Assembly (NCBI GenBank): GCA_024688685.1
Contig: JAILDX010000014.1
Location: 27,116-91,115, forward strand
Source of the DNA: Saccharofermentans sp.
GTDB taxonomy: Bacteria > Bacillota > Clostridia > Saccharofermentanales > Saccharofermentanaceae
Direction of reading: 5' to 3'
Length of the DNA: 64,000 nt
Shown here: piece by piece, positions 52,573-61,265 of the stretch
How the letters are laid out: every line of letters begins with the position of its first letter
Position numbering within the stretch: position 1 is the first letter of the stretch
Translations under genes and position numbers: made by a program
Notes under the pieces: model-generated
The model's database searches: none
The model's input: the letters and a program-made list of their open reading frames with translations, nothing else
What the model was told of the DNA's origin: nothing

Positions 52573-53653
52573 ATTAAGGATCCATGTTAAGGCATCAAAG
52601 GAATACGATGTCGTTATCGGACAGGGATTGCTCTCCCGCGCCGGAAGTCTTGTAAAAGAAGCAGTGCCAAAGGCGACAAAGATACTTATAGTAAGCGAGA
52701 CGAATGTTGCCCCGCTTTATCTTGATACCGTGAAGAGCAATTTAGCAAAGGAGGGCATCGAAGTTTTTGAACTGGTCTTCGAAGCAGGAGAGCAGAGCAA
52801 GAACATCAATACGATCACAGCTATGTGGGCTGTAATGGCAAAGGCAGGCTTTACGAGAACGGATGCCGTTGTAGCTTTAGGCGGCGGCGTTACGGGTGAT
52901 ATGGCCGGCTTTGCGGCAGCAACTTTCCTCAGGGGTATAGGCGTTGTTCAGATCCCGACTTCGCTGCTGGCGCAGGTGGATGCCTCAGTCGGAGGAAAGA
53001 CGGGAATAGACCTTCCTGAAGGAAAGAATCAGGTAGGCGCATTCCATCAGCCGAGCATGGTAATCGAAGATACAGACTGTCTTAAGACTCTGTCTTTCGA
53101 CAAGTTCACGGAGGGCCTCGGAGAGGTCATCAAGTATGCGTTCATAATGGACAGGGAGCTTTATGATATCCTCGAAGGATATGAGAATAAAGAGGGACTC
53201 CGGAATGATCCCGGCATGCTTACAAAGATCGTGACCATGTGCGTAAATGATAAGGCTGATGTTATCAAAGGCGATGAGTTCGATACGGGAAGAAGACAGA
53301 TCCTTAATTACGGACATACGGTGGGTCACGTTATCGAGCGCGACAGCGGTTTCACGAAGGACCACGGAGTCTGTGTAGCAAAGGGAATGGGGATAATGAT
53401 CGATGCATGCCTGGCAACGGGCAGGATGGATAGTGATACACACGATAAGATGATGGATCTTATCAGAGCATACGGGCTTCTGGCTGAAGATGACATCACG
53501 CCTGAAGCTGCTGTGGCGGGCATAATGAATGACAAGAAAAAGAGAGGCAATACGATCTCTCTCATACTCGTAAACAGGATAGGAGAAGCGGAGATTGTTC
53601 CGATGTCTCCTGACGAAGTACTCGATCTTTTGCGCGGAGGAAAAACAAATTGA
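52565..53653 (+). CDS. aroB: 3-dehydroquinate synthase
   Basis: Second shikimate-pathway enzyme, NAD- and metal-dependent. 362 residues: FEAGEQSKN, ALGGGVTGDMAGFAAATFLRG, IPTSLLAQVDASVGGKTGIDLP, the metal ligands Glu in GEVIKYAF, His in LNYGHTVGH and His in KDHGVCVAKG. It starts within tyrA and its TTGA end is shared with the start of aroA-aroC, so the genes are translationally coupled. Confidence 0.96.
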   Translation: MSELRIHVKASKEYDVVIGQGLLSRAGSLVKEAVPKATKILIVSETNVAPLYLDTVKSNLAKEGIEVFELVFEAGEQSKNINTITAMWAVMAKAGFTRTDAVVALGGGVTGDMAGFAAATFLRGIGVVQIPTSLLAQVDASVGGKTGIDLPEGKNQVGAFHQPSMVIEDTDCLKTLSFDKFTEGLGEVIKYAFIMDRELYDILEGYENKEGLRNDPGMLTKIVTMCVNDKADVIKGDEFDTGRRQILNYGHTVGHVIERDSGFTKDHGVCVAKGMGIMIDACLATGRMDSDTHDKMMDLIRAYGLLAEDDITPEAAVAGIMNDKKKRGNTISLILVNRIGEAEIVPMSPDEVLDLLRGGKTN

Positions 53654-56049
53654 TCATATCGCTTAATAACAGGGCATTTGAACTTGATATCAAGGCACCG
53701 GTGTCTAAATCAATAGCTCACAGAGAGCTCATCGTAAGAACATGCTGTTCTGTTTTCGGACTTAAGGGTGAAGCATCATTTGATGTGCTGGAGCCTGATC
53801 CGGATGACAGCATCGACATAAAGTCTACCAAGGAGTGTCTGACCAATCTTCTGGATTACAAGAGATGCGGGAAACAGATAATCCTTCCCTGCCATGAGAG
53901 CGGATCCACACTCAGGTTCATGATCCCTGTCGCTTCGGCTTTTCTGTCGCAGGTTGATGCGTCAGACAAGGAACTTGTCTTTGTTACGGAGGGACGTCTT
54001 ATCGACAGACCTCTGGACGATCTCGCGAAATGCCTCGGCGCACACGGCGTAACGATCAAGCGCAATCTGAAGGACCGCACAATAACTGTTACGGGCAAGA
54101 TGACGCCGGGTGTCTTTGAGATAGACGGAAGTGTTTCGTCGCAGTATATCTCGGGACTTCTTCTTGCTGTTCCTATGTTCGAGACTACAAGCAGGATCGA
54201 AGTAACAGGTGAGATGTCATCGATCCACTATATCGGTCTTACTATCGAGGCGCTTTTCAGATATGGTGTCAGGATCGAGAAGCAGGGGAATACCTTCGAG
54301 ATGAGGGAAGAAGACTTCTGCTACAGGGAGGTAAAGATCCCGTCAGGAGAACCCGATGTTGAGGGAGACTGGTCAGGCGGAGCGTTCCTTCTTTGTCTGG
54401 GCGCACTGCTCAACGAAGGTTATGTAAGAGTTACAGGACTCGATACTGAATCAGCTCAGGGCGACTGTGCGATACTTGATTGTTTTGAACAGCTCGGTAT
54501 CCCGGTGAAGCTTGAGCGCAACGCCATCGTTGTATCACGTCCCGAGAAGATCGTTGCAAGTGACCTTTTCACATACGACTGCAGGGATATACCTGACATC
54601 GTTCCGTACATGGCTGTTGTCGCAACAGTCTACAGCAAGAGAACTGTTTTTTACAATGTCGGAAGGCTCACGGTCAAGGAGTCTGACAGACTCGGCGCAA
54701 TTATGGAAGACCTCAAGAAATGTGGTTTCTCGTGCTCCGTCCTTGATGAAGGCAACACGCTTGTGATAATCGGAGGCATGCGTCCGAGGACCACATTTGA
54801 GCCTATCAGCCTGTCATCATTCGGCGACCACAGGATGGCGATGGCGACAGTCCTTCTTGCGGCTGCGACCGGGTCTGATATCCTCATCGATGATATTTCG
54901 TGTATGGCAAAGTCATTCCCTGCATTTATCGATGTCATAAAGAACGAGATGCGTCCTTCAAAGATGCAGAGCATCTATAGCGGTGATGCGATAAAGCTCA
55001 AGATATATGGTGAATCCCACAGCGAGAAGATCGGGGTTTACATCGCCGGACTTCCTGAAGATCTCAAGATAGACGAGAGATATACGGAGTCTGTTATGGC
55101 GAGGAGAGCACCGGGCAAGAACTTCTGGTCCACGCCGCGCAAAGAGCCTGACAAGGTTATCTTTGAGAGAAAGAACGGCATGGTCCACGGTTATATCGTG
55201 AACACAAATACGAAGCCGGGAGATTATCAGTCCACGCTCAATAAGCCGAGGCCGTCACATGCAGATTACACGGCATCACTTCTTTACAAAGAGGAAGCGG
55301 CAAAGTCGGGCGGCGGAATATTCTCAGGCAGGATGACGGCCCCTTTGTGCATTGCAGGTTCCATTGCCAAGAAGGAGCTTTTAAAGCGCGGCATCGAAGT
55401 GTATGCACACATTCTCCAGGTTGAAGAGATAAGCGATGTTGGCTACTATGAGGGCTTCACAAAAGAGCAGATCGCATCAGTATGGAAGAAGGAATTCCCC
55501 GTCATCGACAATGAGGCATCCGGGCTCATGATCGACGCCATTAGCGCAGCGCTTAAGGACGGCGATTCAGTCGGAGGAGTTATCGAGACTGTGATTTATG
55601 GCATCCCCGGCGGTATCGGAGGACCCCTTTTCGATGGTATCGAAGGAAAGATCGCCGAGATAGTTTATGCTGTTCCTGCGGTAAAGGGTGTTGAGTTCGG
55701 CTACGGTTTTGAGTCGTCCTATCTGAGGGGATCCGAGAACAACGATCCGTTTATGTTTGATAAGGACGGCAATGTTACCCTCAAGACAAACAAGTGCGGC
55801 GGCATACTTGGCGGTATTTCCGTAGGTTCAGATGTGCCCATCGTATTCAGCACGGCAATAAAGCCTACGCCCACCATCAGCAAGGAACAGGAGACTGTTG
55901 ATATCGCGGCAAAGGAGAACACGACGATATCGGTTAAGGGACGCCACGATCCATGCATCGCGCCGAGGGCAGTTCCCGTAATCGAATGTGCTGCCGCGAT
56001 TGCCATCTACGACATGATAATCGCGAAAGAGAGAGGAGATATGCAATGA
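53650..56049 (+). CDS. Fused EPSP synthase - chorismate synthase (AroA-AroC)
   Basis: A 799-residue bifunctional enzyme. Residues about 1-435 are EPSP synthase: KSIAHRELI, ESGSTLRFMIPVA, QYISGLLLA, TVKESDRL, FGDHRMAMA. Residues about 439-799 are chorismate synthase: IYGESHSEKIG, RPSHADYTASL, KSGGGIFSGRMTAP, GGILGGISVG, GRHDPCIAPRAVPV, with both catalytic histidines. The chorismate synthase half is divergent, lacking the usual GxGRxxxR form near its start. These two steps are consecutive (steps 6 and 7), so fusion would pass EPSP directly. Start TTG 53650 overlaps the aroB stop; the end overlaps the next gene (ATGA). The fusion is unusual among bacteria as far as I know. Confidence 0.92.
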   Translation: MIISLNNRAFELDIKAPVSKSIAHRELIVRTCCSVFGLKGEASFDVLEPDPDDSIDIKSTKECLTNLLDYKRCGKQIILPCHESGSTLRFMIPVASAFLSQVDASDKELVFVTEGRLIDRPLDDLAKCLGAHGVTIKRNLKDRTITVTGKMTPGVFEIDGSVSSQYISGLLLAVPMFETTSRIEVTGEMSSIHYIGLTIEALFRYGVRIEKQGNTFEMREEDFCYREVKIPSGEPDVEGDWSGGAFLLCLGALLNEGYVRVTGLDTESAQGDCAILDCFEQLGIPVKLERNAIVVSRPEKIVASDLFTYDCRDIPDIVPYMAVVATVYSKRTVFYNVGRLTVKESDRLGAIMEDLKKCGFSCSVLDEGNTLVIIGGMRPRTTFEPISLSSFGDHRMAMATVLLAAATGSDILIDDISCMAKSFPAFIDVIKNEMRPSKMQSIYSGDAIKLKIYGESHSEKIGVYIAGLPEDLKIDERYTESVMARRAPGKNFWSTPRKEPDKVIFERKNGMVHGYIVNTNTKPGDYQSTLNKPRPSHADYTASLLYKEEAAKSGGGIFSGRMTAPLCIAGSIAKKELLKRGIEVYAHILQVEEISDVGYYEGFTKEQIASVWKKEFPVIDNEASGLMIDAISAALKDGDSVGGVIETVIYGIPGGIGGPLFDGIEGKIAEIVYAVPAVKGVEFGYGFESSYLRGSENNDPFMFDKDGNVTLKTNKCGGILGGISVGSDVPIVFSTAIKPTPTISKEQETVDIAAKENTTISVKGRHDPCIAPRAVPVIECAAAIAIYDMIIAKERGDMQ

Positions 56050-57578
56050 GCTACGATCTTGATGAACTTCGAAAGGAAATAGACAGCATTGACCTTGATC
56101 TCCTTGACACGCTGGAGCGAAGGATGGCTGTCAGCCGCAAGATAGGCGTATGCAAGAGAGAAATGGGGAAGGATATCCTCGATACATCCCGGGAGGATTT
56201 AAAACTGGAGGCGCTCAAGGCCGTTGCGGGATTTGAGAGCAGCCAGTATGTGGATGAGATTTACAAGACTATCTTTGAGGTGTCGAGAGACCATCAGTCA
56301 AAGCCTTGTTTCGGACTTCTCGGAAGGACTCTGGCACATTCATATTCACCGCAGATCCACAGTCTTCTGACGAATGATTATTCATACACGATAATCGAGC
56401 GTGAGCCCGAAGAACTGGACAAGCTTTTTGCGTCCCGCGTATATGGCGGATTCAACGTCACGATCCCTTACAAGAGAGACGCTTTTGCAAGGTGCGATGT
56501 CACTGATCCCGCCGCAACCGAGACCGGTTCAGTCAACACTGTCGTGTTCGGAAAAGACGGCAAGATCTACGGATATAATACTGATTACTACGGTTTCATG
56601 TATATGTTCAGATCTGCAGGCATCGACCCCGCAGGCAAGAAGTGTCTCGTGCTCGGCACAGGCGGCGCGGCATCCGCTGTAAACTACGGACTGCGTACCA
56701 TGAATGCCGGCCTCATCAGAAGCTGCGATCTCGAAACAGAGATCAACTACTCCAACGTCTACGACATCTGTGCAGACAGCGAGATCATCGTCAACTGTAC
56801 CCCTGTCGGAATGTACCCGAAGGTTGACGGATGCGTCATCGACCTCGACAGATTTGAACATCTGGAAGCAGTCGCAGATGTCGTTTACAATCCGTCCAGA
56901 ACGAAGCTCCTCCAGGAAGCTCAGAAGCGTGGTTATAAGACTGCCGGCGGACTCACTATGCTCGTTGCCCAGGCATATAAATCGAGCAGGTTCTTCGTCG
57001 GTGACAACGAAGGTGCAGAGCGCATTGATGCCGCAGCAGAAGAGGCGATCGGCAAGGTTGTCAACAGACTGGAATCCCAGATGCGCAACATCACGATAAT
57101 CGGCATGCCCGGCTGCGGTAAATCGCTTCTCGCACAGCGTCTCGCAGAACGCACAGGCAGAACACTCGTTGACCTCGACACAGCATATGCTGAGAAGATC
57201 GGTGAGACTCCTGCAGACACCATAATGACGCAGGGTGAAGAAGTGTTCCGCCTGAATGAGACAGAGGTCGCAAAGGAGTATCTCGTTAAGAGCGGTCTGA
57301 TAATCTCCTGCGGTGGTGGTATAGTTACCCAGGAGCGCAACTACTTCTACCTTAAGTGCAATTCCAACGTAATCTATCTTGACCGTCCTCTCGAGATGCT
57401 TGCAAAAAAGGACCGTCCTCTGTCCGCTGCAAAGGGCGTTGAAGTACTCTTCGAGCAGCGCAGGGACAAGTACGAATCGCTTGCTGACATCAAGGTATCC
57501 CTGAACAGATTTGAAAGCAAGGGCTCCTTCTTTGAGGCGGCAGTCAAGGCGCTCAATAACGGAGGACTCCCTGTATGA
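56046..57578 (+). CDS. Fused chorismate mutase - shikimate dehydrogenase - shikimate kinase
   Basis: A 510-residue trifunctional enzyme. Residues about 1-85: AroH-type (AroQ fold) chorismate mutase, with IDSIDLDLLDTLERRMAVSRKIG and the Arg/Lys substrate contacts. About 90-345: shikimate dehydrogenase, with AHSYSPQIH, FNVTIPYK (catalytic Lys), GSVNTVV, GTGGAASAV, NCTPVGMYP. About 350-510: shikimate kinase, with GMPGCGKSLLA (Walker A), DLDTAY, GEEVFRLNE, SCGGGIV and DRPLSA. ATG 56046 overlaps the previous stop; an upstream extension to 55953 would lie in aroC. It joins steps 4 and 5 of the pathway with the first step after chorismate. Confidence 0.93.
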   Translation: MSYDLDELRKEIDSIDLDLLDTLERRMAVSRKIGVCKREMGKDILDTSREDLKLEALKAVAGFESSQYVDEIYKTIFEVSRDHQSKPCFGLLGRTLAHSYSPQIHSLLTNDYSYTIIEREPEELDKLFASRVYGGFNVTIPYKRDAFARCDVTDPAATETGSVNTVVFGKDGKIYGYNTDYYGFMYMFRSAGIDPAGKKCLVLGTGGAASAVNYGLRTMNAGLIRSCDLETEINYSNVYDICADSEIIVNCTPVGMYPKVDGCVIDLDRFEHLEAVADVVYNPSRTKLLQEAQKRGYKTAGGLTMLVAQAYKSSRFFVGDNEGAERIDAAAEEAIGKVVNRLESQMRNITIIGMPGCGKSLLAQRLAERTGRTLVDLDTAYAEKIGETPADTIMTQGEEVFRLNETEVAKEYLVKSGLIISCGGGIVTQERNYFYLKCNSNVIYLDRPLEMLAKKDRPLSAAKGVEVLFEQRRDKYESLADIKVSLNRFESKGSFFEAAVKALNNGGLPV

Positions 57579-58006
57579 AGATACTTGTTTTAAACGGTCC
57601 CAATCTCAATATGCTCGGCATAAGAGAACCGGGCATTTACGGCAGTTCAACATATGATGACCTCATCGACAAGATCACTGATCACTGCTCGGAAATCGGC
57701 GTTTATGTAGAGTGCAAGCAGAGCAATCACGAGGGTGATCTCGTAGACTATATCCAGCAGGCATACTATGACAAGGTTGACGGCATCGTCATCAATCCCG
57801 GTGCTTATACGCACACATCAGTTGCGTTGCTCGATGCGTTCAAGGCAGTAAGCATTCCTGTCGTTGAGGTTCATATCTCCAAGGTTAATGAGCGCGAGGA
57901 GTTCAGGCAGATATCGTATGTGTCTTACGTCGCGCAGAAGAAGATAACCGGCAAGGGATTTGACGGGTATATCGAGGCGATCGATCTGCTGGCAGGGAAG
58001 AGCTGA
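57575..58006 (+). CDS. aroQ: Type II 3-dehydroquinate dehydratase
   Basis: Third pathway step, 143 residues, normal for the dodecameric type II enzyme. VLNGPNLNMLGIREPGIYG (catalytic Arg and Tyr), CKQSNHEGDLVDYIQQ, NPGAYTHTSVALLDA, EVHISKVNEREEFR. Its ATG overlaps the previous stop by four bases. It completes the set: with aroF, aroB, aroA-C and the CM-E-K fusion, all seven steps to chorismate are in one operon. Confidence 0.96.
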   Translation: MKILVLNGPNLNMLGIREPGIYGSSTYDDLIDKITDHCSEIGVYVECKQSNHEGDLVDYIQQAYYDKVDGIVINPGAYTHTSVALLDAFKAVSIPVVEVHISKVNEREEFRQISYVSYVAQKKITGKGFDGYIEAIDLLAGKS

Positions 58007-58100
58007 GTCAAGGATTAATCAGTCTCTCCGATTCTTTAGCCGTTATAATCTGATACCTCCGTGTTTATACTGTACTTTATCGCACCAATTGATCGTGGCT

Positions 58101-58129
58101 CTGACTCATAACGATTATTATGATAAAAT
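58101..58129 (+). promoter_or_regulatory. Promoter with extended -10 before the DUF6935 gene
   Basis: CTGACT (58101-58106), 17-base spacer, TAAAAT (58124-58129) with TGA before it (TGATAAAAT). The 153-base gap after aroQ otherwise shows no clear terminator. Confidence 0.55.
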
Positions 58130-58159
58130 ACTTACAGTTCCAAAAGGGAGGATCTTAAT

Positions 58160-58663
58160 ATGTCTAATCGTGTTGTAGAAGTAGTTCTTGAGAGGATTCC
58201 CGAGTCAGTTGAGGCTTTCAAGATGTTGCTTGAAGAGAAGCAGGAGAATGAGTTTGAGGTTGCAGCTCTTACGGTTGCCGCACTTTGTGTTTATCCCAAG
58301 GATAAGCAGGCATCTCTCGATATGCTCAATGCTCTCCGCGGCCCGAGGGAACTCAGCCAGTTTGATATCCAGTTCATCAGAGACAGATTTATGGATGGGA
58401 AGGATTATGTGCCGAGATCATATTTCAAGGGCGCTACACCTGAGAATGACTATACAGTCAGTGAGCCTTATATCGTAGCAGTTGAGGAGAATCCCTATAC
58501 TCGCGAGCAGGAGGGTTATTCAAAGCTCTTCCTTAAGTCAGGCGGTGCTGATTCACCCCGTTACGTTCAGCTGAGACTTGCAAAGAACGGCAGATGGTAT
58601 CTTTGGGAACAGTTCCTGCTTTCGGATATCAGACCTCCGGAATCAACAAATTTCTGGGCATAA
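58160..58663 (+). CDS. DUF6935 family protein
   Basis: A 167-residue soluble protein of the DUF6935 type: a helical N-terminal half with a Pro-rich step (ALTVAALCVYP), and the conserved C-terminal pattern NPYTREQEGYSKLFLKSGGADSPRYVQLR, WYLWEQFLLSDIRPPESTNFWA. Function unknown. Ribosome binding site AGGGAGGA. Followed 6 bases later by trmL, so probably one transcript. Confidence 0.75.
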   Translation: MSNRVVEVVLERIPESVEAFKMLLEEKQENEFEVAALTVAALCVYPKDKQASLDMLNALRGPRELSQFDIQFIRDRFMDGKDYVPRSYFKGATPENDYTVSEPYIVAVEENPYTREQEGYSKLFLKSGGADSPRYVQLRLAKNGRWYLWEQFLLSDIRPPESTNFWA

Positions 58664-58669
58664 GAGCAG

Positions 58670-59200
58670 ATGGTAAACGTAGTCCTTTTTGAACCGGAAA
58701 TTCCTCAGAATTGTGGAAACATTATGCGCACCTGTGTAGCAGCCGGGTGCGCTCTTCATATTATCGGACCGACGGGTTTTGATCTTGATAACCCGAAGTT
58801 CAGGCGTGCAACCACAAATCACATCACATGGGCGGATTATAAGCTTTATGATTCGTTTGACGATTTTGCTACACATAATGAAGGCGAGTATTTCTTTATG
58901 ACAAGGTATGGCAAAGTTCCTCCGTCTGATATCGATTTTGCTTCTTTTGCAAAGACCGGGAACGATATCTATCTGATCTTCGGGAAAGAGAGTACAGGTG
59001 TTCCTTACGATATCCTGAAAGTTCATTTGGACAGATGTTTCAGGATACCGATGGCAGGGGAGTGCAGGAGCCTTAATCTTTCTAATGCTGCGGCGATAGT
59101 TATATATGAGGTGATGCGCCAGTTAGGGTATCCGGGGTTGTCGATGACGGAAGTTCAGAAGGGCGAGGATTTCCTGGAGTCGTATGATATAAGGAAGTAA
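58670..59200 (+). CDS. trmL: tRNA (cytidine/uridine-34-2'-O-)-methyltransferase, SPOUT family
   Basis: Methylates the wobble nucleotide of tRNA-Leu using S-adenosylmethionine with the knotted SPOUT fold. 176 residues: FEPEIPQNCGNIMRTC, GPTGFDLDNPKFRRA, FGKESTGVP, RIPMAGECRSLNLSNAAAIVIYE. Slightly longer than E. coli TrmL (157) because of the C-terminal tail. Weak ribosome binding site; coupling with the DUF6935 gene is likely. Confidence 0.92.
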   Translation: MVNVVLFEPEIPQNCGNIMRTCVAAGCALHIIGPTGFDLDNPKFRRATTNHITWADYKLYDSFDDFATHNEGEYFFMTRYGKVPPSDIDFASFAKTGNDIYLIFGKESTGVPYDILKVHLDRCFRIPMAGECRSLNLSNAAAIVIYEVMRQLGYPGLSMTEVQKGEDFLESYDIRK

Positions 59201-59245
59201 AGTGGGACAGTTTGCGGGTGCATACCATATGCTCACTAATCATTA

Positions 59246-59269
59246 AGTTGGTATGCAAGGATACCAACT
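59246..59269. repeat. Inverted repeat between trmL and the GGDEF-EAL gene
   Basis: AGTTGGTAT (59246-59254) / ATACCAACT (59261-59269), six-base loop. There is no T-run on either side, so it may not be a simple terminator. Further GGTAT/ATACC pieces lie at 59222 and 59288. The 158-base gap (59201-59358) between the converging genes holds nothing else I can identify. Confidence 0.5.
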
Positions 59270-59358
59270 GTCGATTATTCTTAATTTGGTATCCCGGCAC
59301 GCAATTTGCGTATTATTCACACTGACAAACAGCAGATCTACAGGCAACAAGCCCGCAA

Positions 59359-61155
59359 TTACTTCCTCACCAGGATCTCCAGCTCAAACTCATTCACCGG
59401 TGCGCCAAGAACATTGCCCTGGAAATAATCGCAGCCGTACTGCTTGAGGAGCTCGAGCTGCTTAGCGTCACCGACGCCGGTCGCACAGACAGTAATGTCG
59501 ATATCGTGCATCAGCGAGATTGCTGCGGATGACAGCACGCGCACGTTGATGTCCGACAAAAGATCTCTGGTAAAATTACCGTCAAGCTTGAGCGTGGAAA
59601 TAGGGAGCAGCGGGATAGCATTGAATGATGAATACCCGCGTCCAAAATTATCAAGTGCCATATTCGCGCCCATGGATGACAGTTTCTCAATCGTGCTCTT
59701 GATCTCAGGGAGCTCGGTAAACAAACTCTCTTCGCTGATATCAAGGATTACATTGCCAAGCTCGGCACCGCTGTTGGAGAGCGCATTCGAGAACTCCGTG
59801 ATGAAACCGGGATCCCTGAGCTGATCGTTCGAGATATTAATGTTCATAGTGAGAAGAGAGTTGATCTTATTGATGCTCGCCAGCGCATCAAGCGCTGTCT
59901 CAAGACTGAAATTGCCGATCCTTCTCATATAACCGCTCTTAACGGCTGCGCGGATAAAATCATTCGGATAGATCTCGTGCGTCTCTGTGCGCCATCTCAT
60001 AAATGCCTCAAAGCCGGTAAGTCTGCCGTCTGCTCTGTAGCAGGGCTGGTACATCATCGTAAGATCTCCGGTGCGGATAGCATCTTCAAACATCGTGATT
60101 ATCTCTGATGACGCCATTCCGGTAAACGCAGATTTGTGCGTCGCAACACCGCCGTAGTTGATCTTTCCGGTCATTGCCTCCTCGGCTTTTGTTATCAGCT
60201 CTTCCGCAGATGTTCCATCCTCAGGATAGACAGCAATACCAAAATCGAAACGTATATCAATAAACTCATTGTCAGCCGTGAACGCACCCTTCATCGCCTC
60301 GGTAAGCTTATGCTTGTATTCGGTTATCTCCTCGGCTGTCATCAGTCTCTTGGCGAGAACGACGAACTCAGTTCCGTATATCCTGGCAACCATATCAGCA
60401 GGGTCTGCGGCTTCACGGATCCTGTGTGCCATATTCTGGATAAAGAGGTCCATCGATTTGTGTCCGATATTAAACTTCGCAAGGCTTATCTCATCAAGTG
60501 AGAAATAGATTATCGTCATGCCGTTGCAAGCGGAATCAGGAACAGCGGAACGCTGCATTCTTGCAAGGTCTTCTTCGATAAGACGGTTCAGACGGTCAGT
60601 GATCATTGCACGTCCGGGAAGCGTTGTGAGCGTATCGATGGCCGGGTCGATCATCAGAGTGGGGTGAGAACTCTTTTTCTCTGTCTCATGACTCGAGATC
60701 AGCTTCGTCCTTGCGAAAATGTCATCCTCAAGTTGTTTGTTGATCGCACGCGCCCTCTCTGCCGATTCGATCTTTCTGCGCGAATAGATCTTCTTCAGAA
60801 CGCCGTTGAGATAGATCTTATGGACGACATTTATGATGATAACGAGAAGCGTTATAATCGCGAGATAGACCGAGCCCTCTTTGCCGAGAACAAGGAACTC
60901 GTAAGAGTGTATGAGGAGCTGCATAAAGCTCAGAACGAAGGAGACATAGAAGCCGTATTTACCAAAGCCGACGTTGATGACAAACGACAGCAGGACAAGT
61001 ACAAGGCAGAGGGTAAAACGTGTAGTATCGTCTACGCTGACGCAGCAGACGGCGAGAAGAGCGATGAAGCAGACAAACGACATAATGAGTCCGAAATAGA
61101 ACCCTTTGCCGCTCTTAAAGATGATCGTATCTTCTCTGCTTTCCCTGGATACCAT
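59359..61155 (-). CDS. Membrane GGDEF-EAL protein with degenerate catalytic motifs
   Basis: A 598-residue protein with four N-terminal membrane helices, a coiled linker (about 115-155), a GGDEF-like domain (about 180-345) whose signature is degenerate (YGTEF in place of GGDEF), and an EAL-like domain (about 350-600). The EAL domain has EAF in place of EAL, DN in DNFGRGYSS in place of the catalytic DD pair, and ATGVG in place of AEGVE, so hydrolysis of cyclic di-GMP is unlikely. It may bind c-di-GMP or GTP as an effector. ATG 61155 was chosen because AGGGGAGG is then 7 bases away. Confidence 0.85.
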   Translation of the reverse strand: MVSRESREDTIIFKSGKGFYFGLIMSFVCFIALLAVCCVSVDDTTRFTLCLVLVLLSFVINVGFGKYGFYVSFVLSFMQLLIHSYEFLVLGKEGSVYLAIITLLVIIINVVHKIYLNGVLKKIYSRRKIESAERARAINKQLEDDIFARTKLISSHETEKKSSHPTLMIDPAIDTLTTLPGRAMITDRLNRLIEEDLARMQRSAVPDSACNGMTIIYFSLDEISLAKFNIGHKSMDLFIQNMAHRIREAADPADMVARIYGTEFVVLAKRLMTAEEITEYKHKLTEAMKGAFTADNEFIDIRFDFGIAVYPEDGTSAEELITKAEEAMTGKINYGGVATHKSAFTGMASSEIITMFEDAIRTGDLTMMYQPCYRADGRLTGFEAFMRWRTETHEIYPNDFIRAAVKSGYMRRIGNFSLETALDALASINKINSLLTMNINISNDQLRDPGFITEFSNALSNSGAELGNVILDISEESLFTELPEIKSTIEKLSSMGANMALDNFGRGYSSFNAIPLLPISTLKLDGNFTRDLLSDINVRVLSSAAISLMHDIDITVCATGVGDAKQLELLKQYGCDYFQGNVLGAPVNEFELEILVRK

Positions 61156-61252
61156 CGGCATGCCTCCCCTTTTACATTATGCCAATAATATATTTCAAAA
61201 GTGTGAATGAGAGATAACATACTTTTTAATAATATGGGGGAAGAACCTAAGG

Positions 61253-61258
61253 TATAAT
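61253..61258 (+). promoter_or_regulatory. Consensus -10 element 7 bases before a start codon (leaderless candidate)
   Basis: TATAAT at 61253-61258 and the ATG at 61266, with TAACAAC between; no ribosome binding site. Weak -35. Confidence 0.5.
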
Positions 61259-61265
61259 TAACAAC

